Positions 53,973 through 63,006 of a DNA stretch of 64,000 bases are shown here, one piece after another. The notes beneath the pieces were generated by a model. That model saw only the letters and a list, made by a program, of their open reading frames with translations. It ran no database searches and was not told where the DNA came from. Each line of letters begins with the position of its first letter. Within the stretch, counting starts at the first letter, position 1. Both the position numbers and the translations under genes were made by a program. Origin of the DNA: an uncultured Burkholderiales bacterium (GTDB taxonomy: Bacteria; Pseudomonadota; Gammaproteobacteria; Burkholderiales; Burkholderiaceae_C); the NCBI GenBank assembly GCA_945952065.1, contig CAMFGY010000018.1, positions 1-64,000 of the forward strand, in the 5' to 3' direction.

Positions 53973-54601
53973 TGGACACCCTGCGCGTTCACCGTGGGTC
54001 TGAGTTGCAATATCGCCGTCACCGGGGTTTCTCTCTGGTGGAGTTGATGGTTGCGCTCGCCATGTTGGGCATGGTGGTGTATGCCGTCCTGCCTGAAGTG
54101 TCGGACTGGATGAGAAACCTCGCGGTGCGCAACACCGGGGAGTCTTTGAAAGGCGGCTTGGAACGCGCCCGTTTGGAAGCGCTGCGGCGCAATGGTTCGG
54201 TCAGTTTTTGGCTGATCAGCGACTCCAGCGAAACCGGTTTGACCAACAGCTGCCAGGTCAGCAGTGTTGGTAGCTCTTGGGTGGTCAGTGGCCAAGACCC
54301 GAGCGGCAAATGCGCGACGGCGGCTTCGCAAGAAGATGGGGCCGTGGTGATTGAAAAATGGTCGGCCAAGGATGGGGGGCGATCGGTCATTGTGGAAGCC
54401 GTCGATGCCAATGGGGCTGCCGCCAACCGCGTCACTTTCACCAGCCTGGGGCAGCTCTCGACCAACAATGGCTCGGCCGCCAGCATTGTGATCAAGCACA
54501 GCGATGGCAGCGCCCGCAACCTGCGTATCGATATCAATCCCGGGGGCTCGGTGCGGCTGTGTGACCCGAATGTGGCCGCCGATGACCCGCGCCGTTGCTG
54601 A
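53972..54601 (+). CDS. fimT: Minor pilin of the FimT/GspH family
   Basis: Prepilin-like protein of 209 residues with cleavage after G19 (RRHRG), then FSLVELMVALAMLGMVVYAV, with Glu5 at E24. The helix LKGGLERARLEALRRNGSVSFW is a GspH/FimT hallmark. The remainder is a beta-rich domain with cysteines near the end (VRLCDPNVAADDPRRC). In other bacteria FimT-type pilins help prime the pilus and can bind DNA during uptake; which role applies here is not visible. The start at ATG 53972 shares a base with the upstream stop. Confidence 0.88.
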   Translation: MDTLRVHRGSELQYRRHRGFSLVELMVALAMLGMVVYAVLPEVSDWMRNLAVRNTGESLKGGLERARLEALRRNGSVSFWLISDSSETGLTNSCQVSSVGSSWVVSGQDPSGKCATAASQEDGAVVIEKWSAKDGGRSVIVEAVDANGAAANRVTFTSLGQLSTNNGSAASIVIKHSDGSARNLRIDINPGGSVRLCDPNVAADDPRRC

Positions 54602-54632
54602 ACGCAGCTTTGCGCTTGCACGGTCAAGATGG

Positions 54633-55073
54633 ATGGTGAAACCCATGCGAACTATGGCTAATCAACACCGCAAATCTCGTCGCAATGCCACGCAGCGCGG
54701 CATTGCCATCATCGAGGCCATGGTGGGCATCATGATTTTTGCTTTTGGTGTGTTGGGCTTGGTCGGCTTGCAGGCCAGCATGAGCAAGGCGCAGTCCGGG
54801 GCCAAGTACCGTGCCGAGGCGATGAATTTGGGCAGTGAATTGCTGGGCACCATGTGGGCCGATGCACCCGCCAATTTGCCGCGTTATGCCACCGCCCAGT
54901 GTGCGGGGCATGCGCCCTGTGCGGACTGGGATCGCAAGCTCAAACGTCTTTTGCCGGCCGCTGCGTCGAAAGTCGTCTGGGATGCGGCCAACCAACAAGT
55001 CCAGATCGAAATCACCTGGACGCGGCCCGGCGAGGGCAGCAGCCGCTATGTGGCCAGCGCCGTCATCAGCTGA
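54633..55073 (+). CDS. pilV: Type IV pilus modification/minor pilin PilV
   Basis: Minor pilin required for priming of the pilus. The 146 residues have a leader cut after G23 (ATQRG), followed by IAIIEAMVGIMIFAFGVLGL; the GIAIIEAMVxIMIF sequence is typical of PilV, with Glu5 at E28. The globular part is small and includes YRAEAMNLGSELLGTMWAD. Three in-frame ATGs (54633, 54645, 54654) are close together. I give the longest; the choice is uncertain and does not affect the mature protein. It lies 31 bases behind the FimT-like gene and 10 before pilW. Confidence 0.9.
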   Translation: MVKPMRTMANQHRKSRRNATQRGIAIIEAMVGIMIFAFGVLGLVGLQASMSKAQSGAKYRAEAMNLGSELLGTMWADAPANLPRYATAQCAGHAPCADWDRKLKRLLPAAASKVVWDAANQQVQIEITWTRPGEGSSRYVASAVIS

Positions 55074-55083
55074 GGGTGGGGAT

Positions 55084-56325
55084 ATGAAACAAGAGGAACT
55101 CATGCAGACTCGCGGGCAGCGTTTGTCCAAGGGTTTGGCCCTGCGTGTGCAGTCAGGGTTCAGCTTGGTCGAGCTGATGGTGGGCTTGGTGATTGGCCTG
55201 TTGAGCACCTTGGTGATTTCCACGGTCTTGACGGCAGCCGAAGGGCAACGCCGAGGCACGACCCAAGGGGCCGATGCTTTGATCACCGGCTCTTTGGCCT
55301 TGCATGCGATTCAGCGTGAAGTGGCTGTGGCGGGCTATGGCTTCTCGAGCGAGCCCAGCGCCATTGGCTGCGTGCTGGATGCGCGGTTCAACGGCGCGCC
55401 GGTGGCGATCGGCGCGGCAGCGCCGGTGCTGCCGCAGGTCTTGGCGCCGGTCATCATTACGCCGGGGGCTGCCGGCGCCAGCGATCAGCTGCGGGTGCTT
55501 TCCAGCTCCAAGCAAATTTCCACCAATCCGCCGGTCGGTGTGCCGCAAGTGGGCTTTTCGGTTGCCACCCGCACGGTGGCGCCCAATTACGTTGCCGGCA
55601 ATGGCTTTTACTGGGTCTACTCTTCATTGGGCACGGTGACGGGCGACCTGATGGTGACGGTGGTCAACACCGGCTCCAACTGTGAGTTGTTCCAAGCCAC
55701 TGGGACCACAGCCAGAACGGTGCAACGCGCCACGGGTGCGCCCTGGAACAGTGCGGGCTTTCCGACTTTGGCGACACAAGCCCCTTGCGCCGCAGGGCAG
55801 GGCTGTGCACCGATCAATCCCTCGGGCAGCTTGCTGGTGAATATGGGCACCTTCAATGACTTGATCTTCGCGGTCGATGGTCAACAGCGCCTGACGCTGA
55901 GTCAATTGAACACGGCCCAGATGACGCGCTCGGTGAGCCAGTTGCAGGGCGGCATCATGCTCATGAAGGCGCTGTATGGCTGGGATGTGGACGGCAATGG
56001 ATCGGTGGACACCTACAACGCCGTCACGCCCGCCCCCTTGGTGGGCAACCAGGGCATTTGGCAAAACTTGGTGGCCGTGCGTGTGGCCGTGGTGGCGCGC
56101 AGCGCGCAATACGAGAAAGAAGAAGTCACCGTCAGCAACCCCGTTTGGGATGTGGGCACGGCCGCTGCTGTGGCCGGTGCAGTGGCTTGTGGCGAAAGCA
56201 TGTGTGTGGAAATGAAGGTGGACGGTGCGCCCGACTGGAAGCACTACCGCTACCAGGTGTTTGACACCTTGGTGCCCTTGCGCAATCAACGCTGGCATTC
56301 GGCCATCCCGGTCGCTGCGCCTTGA
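55084..56325 (+). CDS. pilW: Type IV pilus minor pilin PilW
   Basis: Large minor pilin, part of the priming complex with PilV, PilX and PilY1. The 413 residues start at ATG 55084 behind GGTGGGG. The leader is cut after G25 (RVQSG), followed by FSLVELMVGLVIGLLSTLVI with Glu5 at E30. The mature part has LITGSLALHAIQREVAVAGYGF, a PilW marker, and a long beta-rich region containing DVDGNGSVDTY, an EF-hand-like acidic loop. The C-terminus RYQVFDTLVPLRNQRWH is typical of the family. The frame is open far upstream, but that part overlaps pilV and is not used. Confidence 0.92.
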   Translation: MKQEELMQTRGQRLSKGLALRVQSGFSLVELMVGLVIGLLSTLVISTVLTAAEGQRRGTTQGADALITGSLALHAIQREVAVAGYGFSSEPSAIGCVLDARFNGAPVAIGAAAPVLPQVLAPVIITPGAAGASDQLRVLSSSKQISTNPPVGVPQVGFSVATRTVAPNYVAGNGFYWVYSSLGTVTGDLMVTVVNTGSNCELFQATGTTARTVQRATGAPWNSAGFPTLATQAPCAAGQGCAPINPSGSLLVNMGTFNDLIFAVDGQQRLTLSQLNTAQMTRSVSQLQGGIMLMKALYGWDVDGNGSVDTYNAVTPAPLVGNQGIWQNLVAVRVAVVARSAQYEKEEVTVSNPVWDVGTAAAVAGAVACGESMCVEMKVDGAPDWKHYRYQVFDTLVPLRNQRWHSAIPVAAP

Positions 56326-56370
56326 GCACGACATGGGTTCGCGACAAGGCTTGAGTTGAGGGAATTGCAG

Positions 56371-57069
56371 ATGAGAAAAGCAAGCAAACACAGCAGGGGC
56401 TGGGCCCAGCAGCCGCCCTTGCGGCGCATCCATCAGGCGGGCGTGGCCTTGATTTTTGCCTTGCTCGCCTTGGTGGCCTTGACCTTTGGCGCCGTGGCCT
56501 TGATCCGCGCGGTGGATACCAATGTGCTGGCGCTGGGCAATCTGGCGTTCAAACAGTCAGGCTTGACCGCCGGTGGGCGTGCGGCTGAACAGGCCCTGAC
56601 CTGGTTGGCCGCCAATATCAACAACGGAACCTTGGACAACGACAGCCCCGCCAATGGCTATTACGCCTCGTCGATGAACACCCTGGACATTGCGGCCCGC
56701 TCGGCCGATTCTGCCAATGTGCAGGCCCTGGTGGACTGGGATGACAACGGGTGCCGGGTCAATGGGCGAGATGTGGGCGAGCCCACCTGTGTTCAGGCCG
56801 GGCCCATCATTCAAGTGGGGGAGGAGCGGGTACGGTATGTGATCACGCGGATGTGTAATGCCGCCGGTCCTATCGTGATGGACGACGGCTCCTGCGCCCG
56901 CCCGCCAATTCCCGACCTGATCTCGGGTTCCGACCGTGGCGGCGGTGGTGATAGCTACGGTCAACAGCTTTCTTCCGACCAAGCGCCAGCGCCGTTTTTC
57001 CGTGTGATCACACGCAGCCTGGGTGCCAAGGGGACGGTGACTTTCACCGAAACCATGGTCCATTTCTGA
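56371..57069 (+). CDS. pilX: Type IV pilus minor pilin PilX
   Basis: Minor pilin of the priming complex, the counterpart of GspK. In the 232 residues, the leader is cut after G24 (IHQAG), followed by VALIFALLALVALTFGAVAL. Position 5 is Phe, since PilX/GspK proteins usually lack Glu5. The globular part holds AGGRAAEQALTWLAANINNG, a stretch of Asp/Asn, and four cysteines. The start is ATG 56371 after GAGGGAA. Thirty-one bases separate it from pilY1. Confidence 0.9.
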   Translation: MRKASKHSRGWAQQPPLRRIHQAGVALIFALLALVALTFGAVALIRAVDTNVLALGNLAFKQSGLTAGGRAAEQALTWLAANINNGTLDNDSPANGYYASSMNTLDIAARSADSANVQALVDWDDNGCRVNGRDVGEPTCVQAGPIIQVGEERVRYVITRMCNAAGPIVMDDGSCARPPIPDLISGSDRGGGGDSYGQQLSSDQAPAPFFRVITRSLGAKGTVTFTETMVHF

Positions 57070-57100
57070 TCCGCCAGCCTATTACTCTGCGGGAGTCCCC

Positions 57101-60100
57101 ATGCGAGTCACTCAATTCCCCAAGCCTTTGAGCACTGCGGCCTCTTGGTTGTGCGCGACCTTGTTGACCGTGGGCTTCAGCCCCCTGGGACACGCGGGCC
57201 TGACCGACATCTCTCAAACGCCCCTGATCACCGCAGGCGGTACACCGGTCAAACCCAATCTGCTCTTTATCTTGGACGATTCGGGCAGTATGGCCAGCAA
57301 CTACCTGCCCGAAGAGGCAGATATGGGCAACCAAACCTACAGCCTCAACACCCCACAGTGCAATGGTTTGGCTTTTGACCCCGCCTTGCCTTACCCACCG
57401 CCGGTGAATGCGGACGGCACCTCCAAGAGCAATCAGCCGATTTCATCTTCCTTTGATGCCGACAGTTGGTTGGAGGTTCGGGACATCAATAACTACGATT
57501 CTCGGCGGCCTTTGCAGGGCGCGAATCTGGTGAATGCTTCCGTGGGCGCCACCATCACCGTCAAGATCAATATCAGCACGCGCTCGTCGAGCTGGTATTG
57601 GTTGGATCAGCTCGTCACCATTTACGACAATAGCAACAAACAGCGCTGGATGATCGGGATGGTCAATGCCAACTACAGCGCGTCGACCAATAATTTGAGC
57701 ATCAAGATTGTGGCAACCTCCGGCAGCCACACCTTGAGCACGCCGTATGTCGGAACGGGCCATCCGCACTTTGTTTACTACACCTATCCCAACACCAGCA
57801 CGCGTTTGGGCTACACCTACCTGAGCACCGGGAAGGTCGATACCTCGACCAATTTCTACAAGGAGTGCAACAGCGTGGTGGGCAAGACACCGGGGTCTAC
57901 GGTGTTCACGCGCCAAGTCATGACGCCGACCGACCCCAAGGCGCAGGCCTTTGCCAATTGGTATCGCTATTACAGCAACCGCATGGACATGATGAAGACC
58001 GTGGTGAGCCAGGCCTTCAAACAAATCGATGATCGGTTCCGGGTGGGCTACACCACCATCCTGAGCAAGACGGTGGAAGAGCAGATGGCGACCTCCGTGA
58101 GCTCCATCAGCGCCTACACCAAATGGGGCCCGGAAAGCACCAGCAAGATGTTCGTCAATGTGCGGGACTTTGACGCGACCCAGCGCAGCCAGTTTTACGC
58201 CTATTTGGATGCCACCGACCCTTCCGGCTACACCCCCTTGCGGGGCGCTTTGTCGACGGCCGGGCGCTATTTCGCGCGCCGTGCGCCGGGCCAAAGCACC
58301 GACCCCAAGCAGGACCCGATGCAGTATTCCTGCCAGAAGAATTTTGCGATTCTGGCCACGGACGGTGGCTGGAACACCTATGCCGAGGTCAGTTCCGGCA
58401 CCAATCGCTACGGCCCTTACAAATTGGACAACACTACCGTCGACAATCAAGACGGGTCGGCCGCCCGCCCGATGCGCGACGGCACCGGGACCACGGCGGG
58501 GGCCTCGTCCAACTCCCTGGCGGACGTGGCCTATTACTACTACAACACCGACCTTCGCCCTACAGGCTCGGCGTATTGCACGGGCTCAAAAGACGTCGAT
58601 GTGTGCGACAACACCGTGGTGCCCTTGCAGCGCATGAGCACCTACACCATGAGCTTGGGTCAAAGCGGCACCCTCAAGTTCGACCCCAACTACCTGAAGC
58701 AAACCTCGGGTGATTACCTGAACATCGTCCAGGGCACCAAGCAATGGCCAACGCCGGTCGCCAGCTCCACCAACACTTCGCCGGCCCATGTGGACGACTT
58801 GTGGCATGCGGCGGTCAACGGTGGGGGCCTGTTCTTCAACGTGGCCGACCCGAATGCAGTGACGCAAGGCTTGAAGACCGCGCTGACCGAGATCTCCAAA
58901 GAGAACGCACGCGGCTCCACGGCGGCGGCCAGTACCTTGCGCCCGGTGGCGGGTGATAACCAAGTGTTTGTGGCCGGCTTTACTTCGGGGGTCTGGATCG
59001 GTGACCTGCAGGCCTATCGCCTCGATGTTGAAACCGGCGCCCCCATGCTGCAGGACGCCAATGGCAAAGACTTGGCCGAATGGAGTGCCGCGGCTGTGCT
59101 CAAGACCAATACCAATCGCAAGATCTACTACGCCAACTCGAGCAAGGTTTTGCGGGAGTTCACTTACAGCAATCTCGACAGCGATGGCTTCAAGAGCGAG
59201 TTCGATGGCCAATGCAGCAAGCTGTCGCAATGTGTGCTGCTGTCGGACAGTGACAAGGCGATTGCCAATGACGGCAAAAAGCTGGTGCCTTATTTGCGCG
59301 GCATTGAGACTGCGCCCTTCCGCACCCGGGACAGCATGCTCGGAGACATTGTGGGCTCCGGGCCCATGTATGTCAGCGCACCCCGCGCCAATTTGAATGA
59401 AGCGAGCTACCAGGACTTTCAAACCAATTACAAGGACCGCCGTGCGGTGGTGTACGTGGGCGCGAACGATGGCATGTTGCATGCCTTTGATGCGCTGACC
59501 GGCGCCGAGCTCTGGGCCTTCATCCCCAGCGCTGTGCGCGCCAATATGGTCAAGCTGGCCGATGCCAATTACAGCGATAAGCATCAGTTCTTTGTCGACA
59601 GCTCACCCATCGCCGCTGACGTCTATTCGCCGGCCACGGGCTGGCGCACCATCTTGGTGGCCGGCATGGGGGCGGGCGGCAAGAGCTATGTGGCCCTGGA
59701 TATCACCAACCCTGCGGCCACACCGACGCTGCTGTGGGAGTTCACCGATGCCAATCTGGGCCTGACTTACGCCCGCCCGACCATCGTCAAGCGCAAGTCC
59801 GGTGAATGGGTGGTGGTCTTCCCCTCGGGCTATAACAATGTGGGGGATGGCAAGGGCCGCATGTACACGCTCAATGCCTTCACCGGCCTGCGCAGTGCGC
59901 CCGATGTGGTCACCAGCGCAGGTGATACCTCCACACCCAGCGGCCTGGGGCCGGTTCGTGCCTGGCAAGACAAATTGGGCGATGCGACCGCCGATCGCTT
60001 CTATGCGGGCGACAACCTGGGCAATGTCTGGCGCATGGACATCGATGGGGTGCGTGAGCCCAAGAACGCCGCGCTGCTCTTGGCCACGGTAGAAAACGGA

Positions 60101-60727
60101 GATGGCAAGCCCCAACCCATCACCACAGTGCCGCAACTCACCAAGATTGACCAAAAGGGCTTCATCACCGCGGCGGTAGTGGTGGGAACCGGTCGGATGC
60201 TGGGGACTTCCGATATGAGCGACAAAACCGTGCAAAGCATCTATGGCATTCGCGACAACCTGAGCGCCGAGGGTTTGGGCAAGGTCAGGTCGAGCTTGGT
60301 GCAACAAACCCTGAGCACGGTCAACTTGGGGTCCAACCGCACCATCAGCAAAAACGTCGTCGATTGGAGTAACAAAAATGGTTGGTTCCTGGATCTGCCC
60401 GATGCCGGCGAACGGATCAACGTCAATATGCAGATGGTGGGCAGCACCTTGGTCGCGGGCTCCAATGTGCCTTTGAGTTTGGCGTCTTGCACCTCTGGCG
60501 ACGGCTATGGTTGGCTCTACACCTTGGATGTGGCCAATGGTTCCAGTGTCAGCCAATACGCAGCCACCAAAGTGACCGGCTCCATGATTGCGGGCTTCAC
60601 CGTGACCAGCAAGGGCGCCTTGACCACCCTCACCAAAAAGCCTTTGGTGAACATCAAAGTCGACCCCAAAAAGGTCTTCCTGGAGAAGGCCAACAAGACT
60701 TCTTGGCGGGAAGTCACGGGTCGCTGA
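57101..60727 (+). CDS. pilY1: Type IV pilus tip adhesin/assembly factor PilY1
   Basis: Exported pilus-tip protein that primes assembly and acts in adhesion and surface sensing. In the 1,208 residues, a signal peptide ends near residue 32 (GHAG-LTD). A von Willebrand A-like domain begins at about 53 with a complete DxSxS metal site (D59, S61, S63, in FILDDSGSMAS) and contains YTPLRGALSTAGRYF. The C-terminal PilC/PilY1 beta-propeller covers about 690-1060 (DRRAVVYVGANDGMLHAFDA, VAGMGAGGKSYVALD, YAGDNLGNVWRMDIDG). Acidic loops such as DSDGFKSEFD (about 694-703) could bind calcium. It is last in the minor-pilin operon and followed by a strong hairpin. Confidence 0.94.
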   Translation: MRVTQFPKPLSTAASWLCATLLTVGFSPLGHAGLTDISQTPLITAGGTPVKPNLLFILDDSGSMASNYLPEEADMGNQTYSLNTPQCNGLAFDPALPYPPPVNADGTSKSNQPISSSFDADSWLEVRDINNYDSRRPLQGANLVNASVGATITVKINISTRSSSWYWLDQLVTIYDNSNKQRWMIGMVNANYSASTNNLSIKIVATSGSHTLSTPYVGTGHPHFVYYTYPNTSTRLGYTYLSTGKVDTSTNFYKECNSVVGKTPGSTVFTRQVMTPTDPKAQAFANWYRYYSNRMDMMKTVVSQAFKQIDDRFRVGYTTILSKTVEEQMATSVSSISAYTKWGPESTSKMFVNVRDFDATQRSQFYAYLDATDPSGYTPLRGALSTAGRYFARRAPGQSTDPKQDPMQYSCQKNFAILATDGGWNTYAEVSSGTNRYGPYKLDNTTVDNQDGSAARPMRDGTGTTAGASSNSLADVAYYYYNTDLRPTGSAYCTGSKDVDVCDNTVVPLQRMSTYTMSLGQSGTLKFDPNYLKQTSGDYLNIVQGTKQWPTPVASSTNTSPAHVDDLWHAAVNGGGLFFNVADPNAVTQGLKTALTEISKENARGSTAAASTLRPVAGDNQVFVAGFTSGVWIGDLQAYRLDVETGAPMLQDANGKDLAEWSAAAVLKTNTNRKIYYANSSKVLREFTYSNLDSDGFKSEFDGQCSKLSQCVLLSDSDKAIANDGKKLVPYLRGIETAPFRTRDSMLGDIVGSGPMYVSAPRANLNEASYQDFQTNYKDRRAVVYVGANDGMLHAFDALTGAELWAFIPSAVRANMVKLADANYSDKHQFFVDSSPIAADVYSPATGWRTILVAGMGAGGKSYVALDITNPAATPTLLWEFTDANLGLTYARPTIVKRKSGEWVVVFPSGYNNVGDGKGRMYTLNAFTGLRSAPDVVTSAGDTSTPSGLGPVRAWQDKLGDATADRFYAGDNLGNVWRMDIDGVREPKNAALLLATVENGDGKPQPITTVPQLTKIDQKGFITAAVVVGTGRMLGTSDMSDKTVQSIYGIRDNLSAEGLGKVRSSLVQQTLSTVNLGSNRTISKNVVDWSNKNGWFLDLPDAGERINVNMQMVGSTLVAGSNVPLSLASCTSGDGYGWLYTLDVANGSSVSQYAATKVTGSMIAGFTVTSKGALTTLTKKPLVNIKVDPKKVFLEKANKTSWREVTGR

Positions 60728-60766
60728 AGACGCGCGGCTGTGCCCTGATTCACTGGGAAAAGTCAT

Positions 60767-60792
60767 GAACGGCCGCCGAAAAGCGGCCGTTC
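60767..60792 (+). terminator. Strong hairpin after pilY1, no T-run
   Basis: A perfect 10-base-pair stem, GAACGGCCGC with GCGGCCGTTC, closes a CGAAAA loop. The downstream sequence TGCATC lacks a T-run, so it may act as an RNA 3'-end stabiliser or a Rho-dependent end rather than a standard terminator. Confidence 0.55.
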
Positions 60793-60865
60793 TGCATCAA
60801 CCGAGTGTTTCCCCTATGATGTGCCTTTTTGGAAAACGGGCTGCGGGCCCGCCCGAACGAGGCTC

Positions 60866-61717
60866 ATGGCCCCCCATCCACATTCATCAAGCACTGGTTT
60901 GCATCACAGCGAAGCCCCGCCATTGATCGAGTTGCGCGACGTCAGCGTGGGCTACGGTGATCGGGTCATTCTTGAGCAGGTCAATCTGTCGGTGCCTCGC
61001 GGCAAGGTGTTGGCCTTGATCGGCACCTCCGGTGGCGGCAAAACCACCATGCTGCGGCTCTTGGGTCGGCAAATCCGCCCTATGAAGGGCCAGGTCTTTT
61101 TTGATGGGCAAGACATCGCCCCCTTGGATGCCGACGCGCTCTATGCGGTGCGGCGTCGCATGGGCATGCTGTTCCAGTTTGGCGCTTTGTTCACCGATTT
61201 GTCGGTGTTTGAGAATGTGGCGTTCCCGTTGCGTGAACACACCCGCTTGCCGGAAGCCATGATTCGGGATTTGGTGCTGATGAAGCTCAATGCCGTGGGC
61301 TTGCGTGGTGCTCGCGACCTGATGCCCTCTGAGATCTCGGGTGGCATGGCGCGTCGCGTGGCCCTGGCCCGAGCGATTGCCTTGGACCCGGATCTGGTGC
61401 TCTATGACGAACCGTTTGCCGGTTTGGACCCGATATCCTTGGGCGTGGCCGCTCGATTGATCCGAGATCTCAACGATGCGCTGGGCTTGACCAGCGTCAT
61501 CGTGTCGCATGATTTGCACGAGACCTTTGCGATTGCCGATGAGGTCGCGATGATTGCCAATGGGCGGGTGGTGGCGCAGGGCACGCCGGAACAACTGCGT
61601 CAGAGCCAGGATCCCTTGGTTCGTCAGTTCGTGGGGGCCGAGCCCGAGGGGCCGGTGCATTTCCATCAGCCGGCCAGTCCGGTTGAGCAAGACTTTGGTT
61701 TGGGGCTGAGTGCATGA
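60866..61717 (+). CDS. mlaF: Phospholipid ABC transporter ATP-binding protein MlaF
   Basis: Cytoplasmic ATPase of the MlaFEDB complex, which moves phospholipids between the inner membrane and MlaC. In the 283 residues: Walker A GTSGGGKTT (53-61), Q-loop MLFQFGALFTDLSVFENVAF (a strong MlaF signature), ABC signature EISGGMARRVALARA, Walker B DLVLYDEPFAGLDPI, and the switch histidine in IVSHDLHETF. The start is ATG 60866 with GAGG upstream. First gene of mlaFEDAC and overlaps mlaE by four bases. Confidence 0.95.
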   Translation: MAPHPHSSSTGLHHSEAPPLIELRDVSVGYGDRVILEQVNLSVPRGKVLALIGTSGGGKTTMLRLLGRQIRPMKGQVFFDGQDIAPLDADALYAVRRRMGMLFQFGALFTDLSVFENVAFPLREHTRLPEAMIRDLVLMKLNAVGLRGARDLMPSEISGGMARRVALARAIALDPDLVLYDEPFAGLDPISLGVAARLIRDLNDALGLTSVIVSHDLHETFAIADEVAMIANGRVVAQGTPEQLRQSQDPLVRQFVGAEPEGPVHFHQPASPVEQDFGLGLSA

Positions 61718-62493
61718 GGGAGTTGGCAGCCGCCACGGGGCGCAATCTGCGTTTGAAGCTGGTCGATATCGGCGCTTCGACGCGCTTGTTCCTGCAGATT
61801 CTGGCGCGCACGCCGCAGAGTCTGATGCGCTTTTCCCTGGTGCGTGATCAGATCTTTTTCCTCGGCAACCATTCCGTCTCATTGATTGGCGTGGCGGGCT
61901 TGTTTGTGGGCTTTGTGCTGGCGCTGCAGGGCTATTACACCTTGCAACGATATGGCTCGGCGGAAGCCGTCGGCCTGCTGGTGGCCCTGAGCCTGGTGCG
62001 CGAATTGGGGCCGGTGGTGGCGGCCCTGTTGTTTGCTGGCCGTGCGGGCACGTCCTTGACGGCCGAGATCGGCCTGATGAAGGCCGGCGAACAATTGACC
62101 GCCATGGAGATGATGGCGGTGGACCCGGTGACCCGTGTGCTGGCGCCGCGCTTCTTGGGCGGTGTGATCGCCATGCCTTTGTTGGCGGGGCTGTTCTCGG
62201 CCATCGGCATCATCGGCGGGTGGTTGGTGGCCGTCGTGTTGATTGGCATTGACGAAGGCGCGTTTTGGTCGCAAATGCAAGGCGGTGTGGATGTCTGGGC
62301 CGATGTGGGTAACGGCTTTGTGAAGAGTTTTGTCTTTGGCGTGACGGTCAGCTTTGTGGCTTTGCTGCAAGGCTTCACCGCCAAGCCCACGCCCGAAGGC
62401 GTGGCGCAGGCGACGACGCGCACCGTGGTGGCCGCTTCTTTGGCAGTCTTGGCACTCGACTTTGTGCTGACCGCCATGATGTTTTCTATTTAG
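61714..62493 (+). CDS. mlaE: Phospholipid ABC transporter permease MlaE
   Basis: Inner-membrane permease of the Mla complex. The 259 residues contain the MlaE-family core: ALQGYYTLQRYGSAEAVG, LVRELGPVVAALLFAGRAGTS and MKAGEQLTAMEMMAVDP, with five or six hydrophobic segments. The N-terminal amphipathic helix (LFLQILARTPQSLMRF) is typical. The start overlaps mlaF as ATGA; 21 bases lie before mlaD. Confidence 0.95.
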   Translation: MRELAAATGRNLRLKLVDIGASTRLFLQILARTPQSLMRFSLVRDQIFFLGNHSVSLIGVAGLFVGFVLALQGYYTLQRYGSAEAVGLLVALSLVRELGPVVAALLFAGRAGTSLTAEIGLMKAGEQLTAMEMMAVDPVTRVLAPRFLGGVIAMPLLAGLFSAIGIIGGWLVAVVLIGIDEGAFWSQMQGGVDVWADVGNGFVKSFVFGVTVSFVALLQGFTAKPTPEGVAQATTRTVVAASLAVLALDFVLTAMMFSI

Positions 62494-62514
62494 TCTTGAG
62501 ATTCGGAGAAAAGC

Positions 62515-63006
62515 ATGCAACAAGCCTCGAGGCATGATGCGGCGGTGGGTTTCTTTGTGCTGCTGGGCGGCGCAGCCCTGTTGTTCCTGGCCTTGAAGGC
62601 CGGTAATTTGCTGAGCCTGAACTTTGATGAGACCTATTTGGTCAGCGCCAAATTCGACAATATCGGTGGACTGAAGGCGAGGGCTGCCGTCAAGAGCGCG
62701 GGTGTCGTGGTCGGCCGGGTTGAATCGATTGTGTTTGATGACAAGAGCTATCAGGCCAAGGTGACGATCAGCTTGAACAAAAAAGTGGTCTTCCCCAAAG
62801 ACAGCTCGGCCAAGATTTTGACCGCCGGCTTGTTGGGCGAGCAGTACATCGGTTTGGAAGCCGGTGGGGATGAAAAGAACTTGGCGGCGGGAGACAGCAT
62901 CAAGCAGACCCAGTCGGCGGTGGTGCTGGAAAACCTGATCGGACAGTTCCTCTACAACAAGGCGGCAGACACGGGCTCTGCGCCCGCAGGTGAAGCCAAA
63001 CCATGA
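62515..63006 (+). CDS. mlaD: Outer-membrane lipid asymmetry substrate-binding protein MlaD
   Basis: MCE-domain protein that forms a hexameric ring on MlaE. In the 163 residues, one N-terminal membrane helix (VGFFVLLGGAALLFLALKA) is followed by a single MCE domain (YLVSAKFDNIGGLKARAAVKSAGVVVGRV as consecutive motifs). The ILTAGLLGEQYIGLEAGGDE strand-loop is the expected family feature. The length fits a single-MCE MlaD. The stop overlaps the mlaA start. Confidence 0.95.
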   Translation: MQQASRHDAAVGFFVLLGGAALLFLALKAGNLLSLNFDETYLVSAKFDNIGGLKARAAVKSAGVVVGRVESIVFDDKSYQAKVTISLNKKVVFPKDSSAKILTAGLLGEQYIGLEAGGDEKNLAAGDSIKQTQSAVVLENLIGQFLYNKAADTGSAPAGEAKP

